The translations under genes and the position numbers were made by a program. A stretch of DNA of 13,712 nt from JAZDGL01 sp043806975 (GTDB lineage Bacteria > Patescibacteriota > Minisyncoccia > CAYZDR01). This document shows positions 13,101 to 13,712 of the stretch, in pieces. Each line of letters begins with the position of its first letter. Within the stretch, counting starts at the first letter, position 1. The notes under the pieces are model-generated. The model did not search any database, had not been told where the DNA came from, and saw only the letters and a program-made list of their open reading frames with translations. The DNA lies in assembly GCA_043806975.1 (NCBI GenBank), contig JAZDGL010000061.1:1-13712 (forward strand). Reading direction: 5' to 3'.

Positions 13101-13712
13101 GGGCGCGTGCGCTACGGATAGCACTGATTGCGTTAAATCTGTTCGTCCGGGACTTTGCAAAATTTCACCGATAATGGGACCGGCGAAAATGCAGGTAGAT
13201 TTTTACGGGGAAAATTTCGGGGCGAGTATTGGGAGAGCGGAGTTTAATGGAGAGAAAGAAATTGACGAGGCGGGGAAGAAAGTGAAGAAGTTAGAGAAGA
13301 CGCGAGTGATTCCTGCAGAATGGACGAAAGGGATAGGAGGCGGCGCGGATATTGCAAAAGCCGCTGTTCCGATTGTTGATATTGTAGATCCAGAAGATCC
13401 CAACGATGATGTGCCGGTAACTCCTAAATCAGGAGATATAAGAATCATAAGCGCGTCAGGGTTGGCGAGTAATGGAATGCGGTTTGAAGTTGGGAGTTGC
13501 GAAGCGGACGCGCAATGCAATATTAGCGGTGGCAGTACTTCTTTCGTCTGTTGCGGAGATAATACTTTATATAAAGGCGCGTGCATGGAAAATCAAAATG
13601 CTTGCGGATTTGTTTTAAGCCCGCCTACTGATTATATCTGGTCGTTTTCCACGGAATCGCCGACGGTTCCAAACTGCGCTGTTGATTATACGAATGAAGC
13701 GGCATGCAATAG
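10120..13712 (+). CDS. Giant secreted protein: VirB2/TrbC-like pilin core fused to Cys-rich, Ig-like and IPT/TIG domains (3' end outside window)
   Basis: Translation from the ATG at 10120 stays open to the window end (1197 full codons, no stop). A signal peptide (1-~31, ending FSEA) is followed by two hydrophobic helices (~63-88, ~106-129) around WMTAGGNAEQIETAKMLMRN, as in VirB2/TrbC-type pilins. Then come a Cys-rich knot (144-179); an SbsA-type Ig-like domain (~184-300); another Ig-like domain (~313-415); a CCNGIKDEDE...DCGG Cys motif (418-440); an IPT/TIG domain (~503-785) interrupted at ~541-740 by a jelly-roll-like insert; a degenerate IPT (~788-882); a clear IPT (884-980, YVKIYGQGFG...YWSDNQIIVKVPGG); and a further IPT-like and Cys-rich region. 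It is probably a cell-surface adhesin or pilus tip protein anchored by its pilin part. Cysteine richness suggests disulfides outside the membrane. The start follows repeat copy 2, with a weak AAGAAG ribosome site. Confidence 0.85.
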   Translation, partial: MLQKKTKFLLCALAIIIACAGFFVFPKFSEAQNVEVWGEGDIAKTAIEEQTGMRAQDPRVTIVNIIRIVLGFLGIIAVVIIIYAGYLWMTAGGNAEQIETAKMLMRNAVIGLVIILSSFAIVSFILSKLIAATGGGDGLTGQLCKEGESPRMCGCGCGEMSCIETDDEWRWSGCAGGCCGGGDNFFVSSTSPRDQAENVIRNVKIKFYFSRGVDVDSVNNLTFTVKNSDVVVDGTVEIKGNVIEFTPASLCPVNSCAGADAKCFDKDTEIIATAVVPNSIATAEGIISIDGKNLECAAGNPCEIKFRTGTVIDCEPPEIELIAPGQICAETIHKFGASSSDISSLVTNIEFYANEAKQADIINSNGDKPFNVVADSGDFVWDSAGYSQESVNFKAIAYDQDSHSAFDSKTMPIHPAHCCNGIKDEDEKSIDCGGADCAACVGAACGINMELSCGDNNCDDNNCASGFCNCGTYADGTAADDSCQEKGYSASVAEQCCVCEEKPVIFWVKEPNGAPGNLITIGGMNFGATQGNGKVEFIGKEKRWSGGDYEYTFEESNEWNSAWDLINSENRNFAFEGAESNNILMINGGGKIVLKNSLSKYGIWNLNISKHNGKIYFVNDNGDGYKLELTNGNLKFRRIYENNSTTLAVSNDTLDINNGWVSIEIRHEKEGIFTITGSDKNDLEAFITANDAEFIEFSKFFVGVEEENGVCYIDNVKYTSIEIITENSNINSRLAQEVNNECVGAWSDTRIIVQVPPNTVSGEYEVRVTANTGFSDSEKFTVNTAERPGLCLAYKEISGEKKSEGKFEQKINLAGINLNDINQKEEILFGEVSADIHSTITNTDISVLGAAIPNLIGGGISISVQDTAGEKSNPVDFTILESSATPRIAGFEPKAGHSGDYVKIYGQGFGSEQKNSTVKFGNMTGSFSFPAECLASYWSDNQIIVKVPGGLAIDEYEIKVEVILDGNGKIILTHNDKFFVGDYCSYDYKACGSEGACATDSTDCVKSVRPGLCKISPIMGPAKMQVDFYGENFGASIGRAEFNGEKEIDEAGKKVKKLEKTRVIPAEWTKGIGGGADIAKAAVPIVDIVDPEDPNDDVPVTPKSGDIRIISASGLASNGMRFEVGSCEADAQCNISGGSTSFVCCGDNTLYKGACMENQNACGFVLSPPTDYIWSFSTESPTVPNCAVDYTNEAACN

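Overview
The window looks like accessory DNA from an AT-rich bacterial genome, most likely a member of the Candidate Phyla Radiation (Patescibacteria, Parcubacteria-like). That placement is inferred from gene content: a stand-alone TraC-like (VirB4 N-terminal-like) protein, and a very large secreted protein that joins a two-helix VirB2/TrbC-like pilin core to Cys-rich, Ig-like and IPT/TIG modules. TGA, TAA and TAG all end genes, so the standard bacterial code applies. No rRNA, tRNA or CRISPR array was seen.

Positions 1-5390 are a decaying restriction/defence island. The 5' end of an IS30-family element (minus strand, running off the left edge) is joined to the C-terminal half of a rhuM gene. 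Next, with 2-base gaps, come a type I modification gene whose HsdM and HsdS parts are fused but separated by a one-base deletion near 1687, and an OLD-family ATPase/TOPRIM nuclease gene. No hsdR is present. The HsdM-HsdS gene carries three different short, in-frame, palindrome-type repeat inserts. Downstream lies a GC-rich hairpin-bearing stretch and a fragment of another DNA methyltransferase.

Positions 5400-7400 hold a truncated nucleoside-deoxyribosyltransferase-like gene, a protein with two nucleotidyltransferase motifs, and about 700 bases without a gene. Two nearly identical copies of a ~163-bp element with 18-bp inverted ends (a MITE) lie here, plus a 50-bp relative. Two of the three have 5-bp target duplications (ATAAG, ATAAA). 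The first copy truncates the deoxyribosyltransferase-like gene and supplies its last 26 codons.

Positions 7400-13712 look intact: a Nudix hydrolase behind a good sigma-70-type promoter, a membrane-anchored SIMPL-domain protein followed by a clear terminator, a TraC-like protein, a PorD-type 2x[4Fe-4S] ferredoxin flanked by two 68-bp palindromic repeats, and a pilin-fused surface protein, open from 10120 to the window end (1197 codons seen). Within this last gene an AT-rich ~200-residue segment interrupts one IPT domain. The TraC-like and pilin genes probably belong to a type IV secretion or pilus-like surface machine. The ferredoxin between them is metabolically unrelated and may have been placed there by the repeats.
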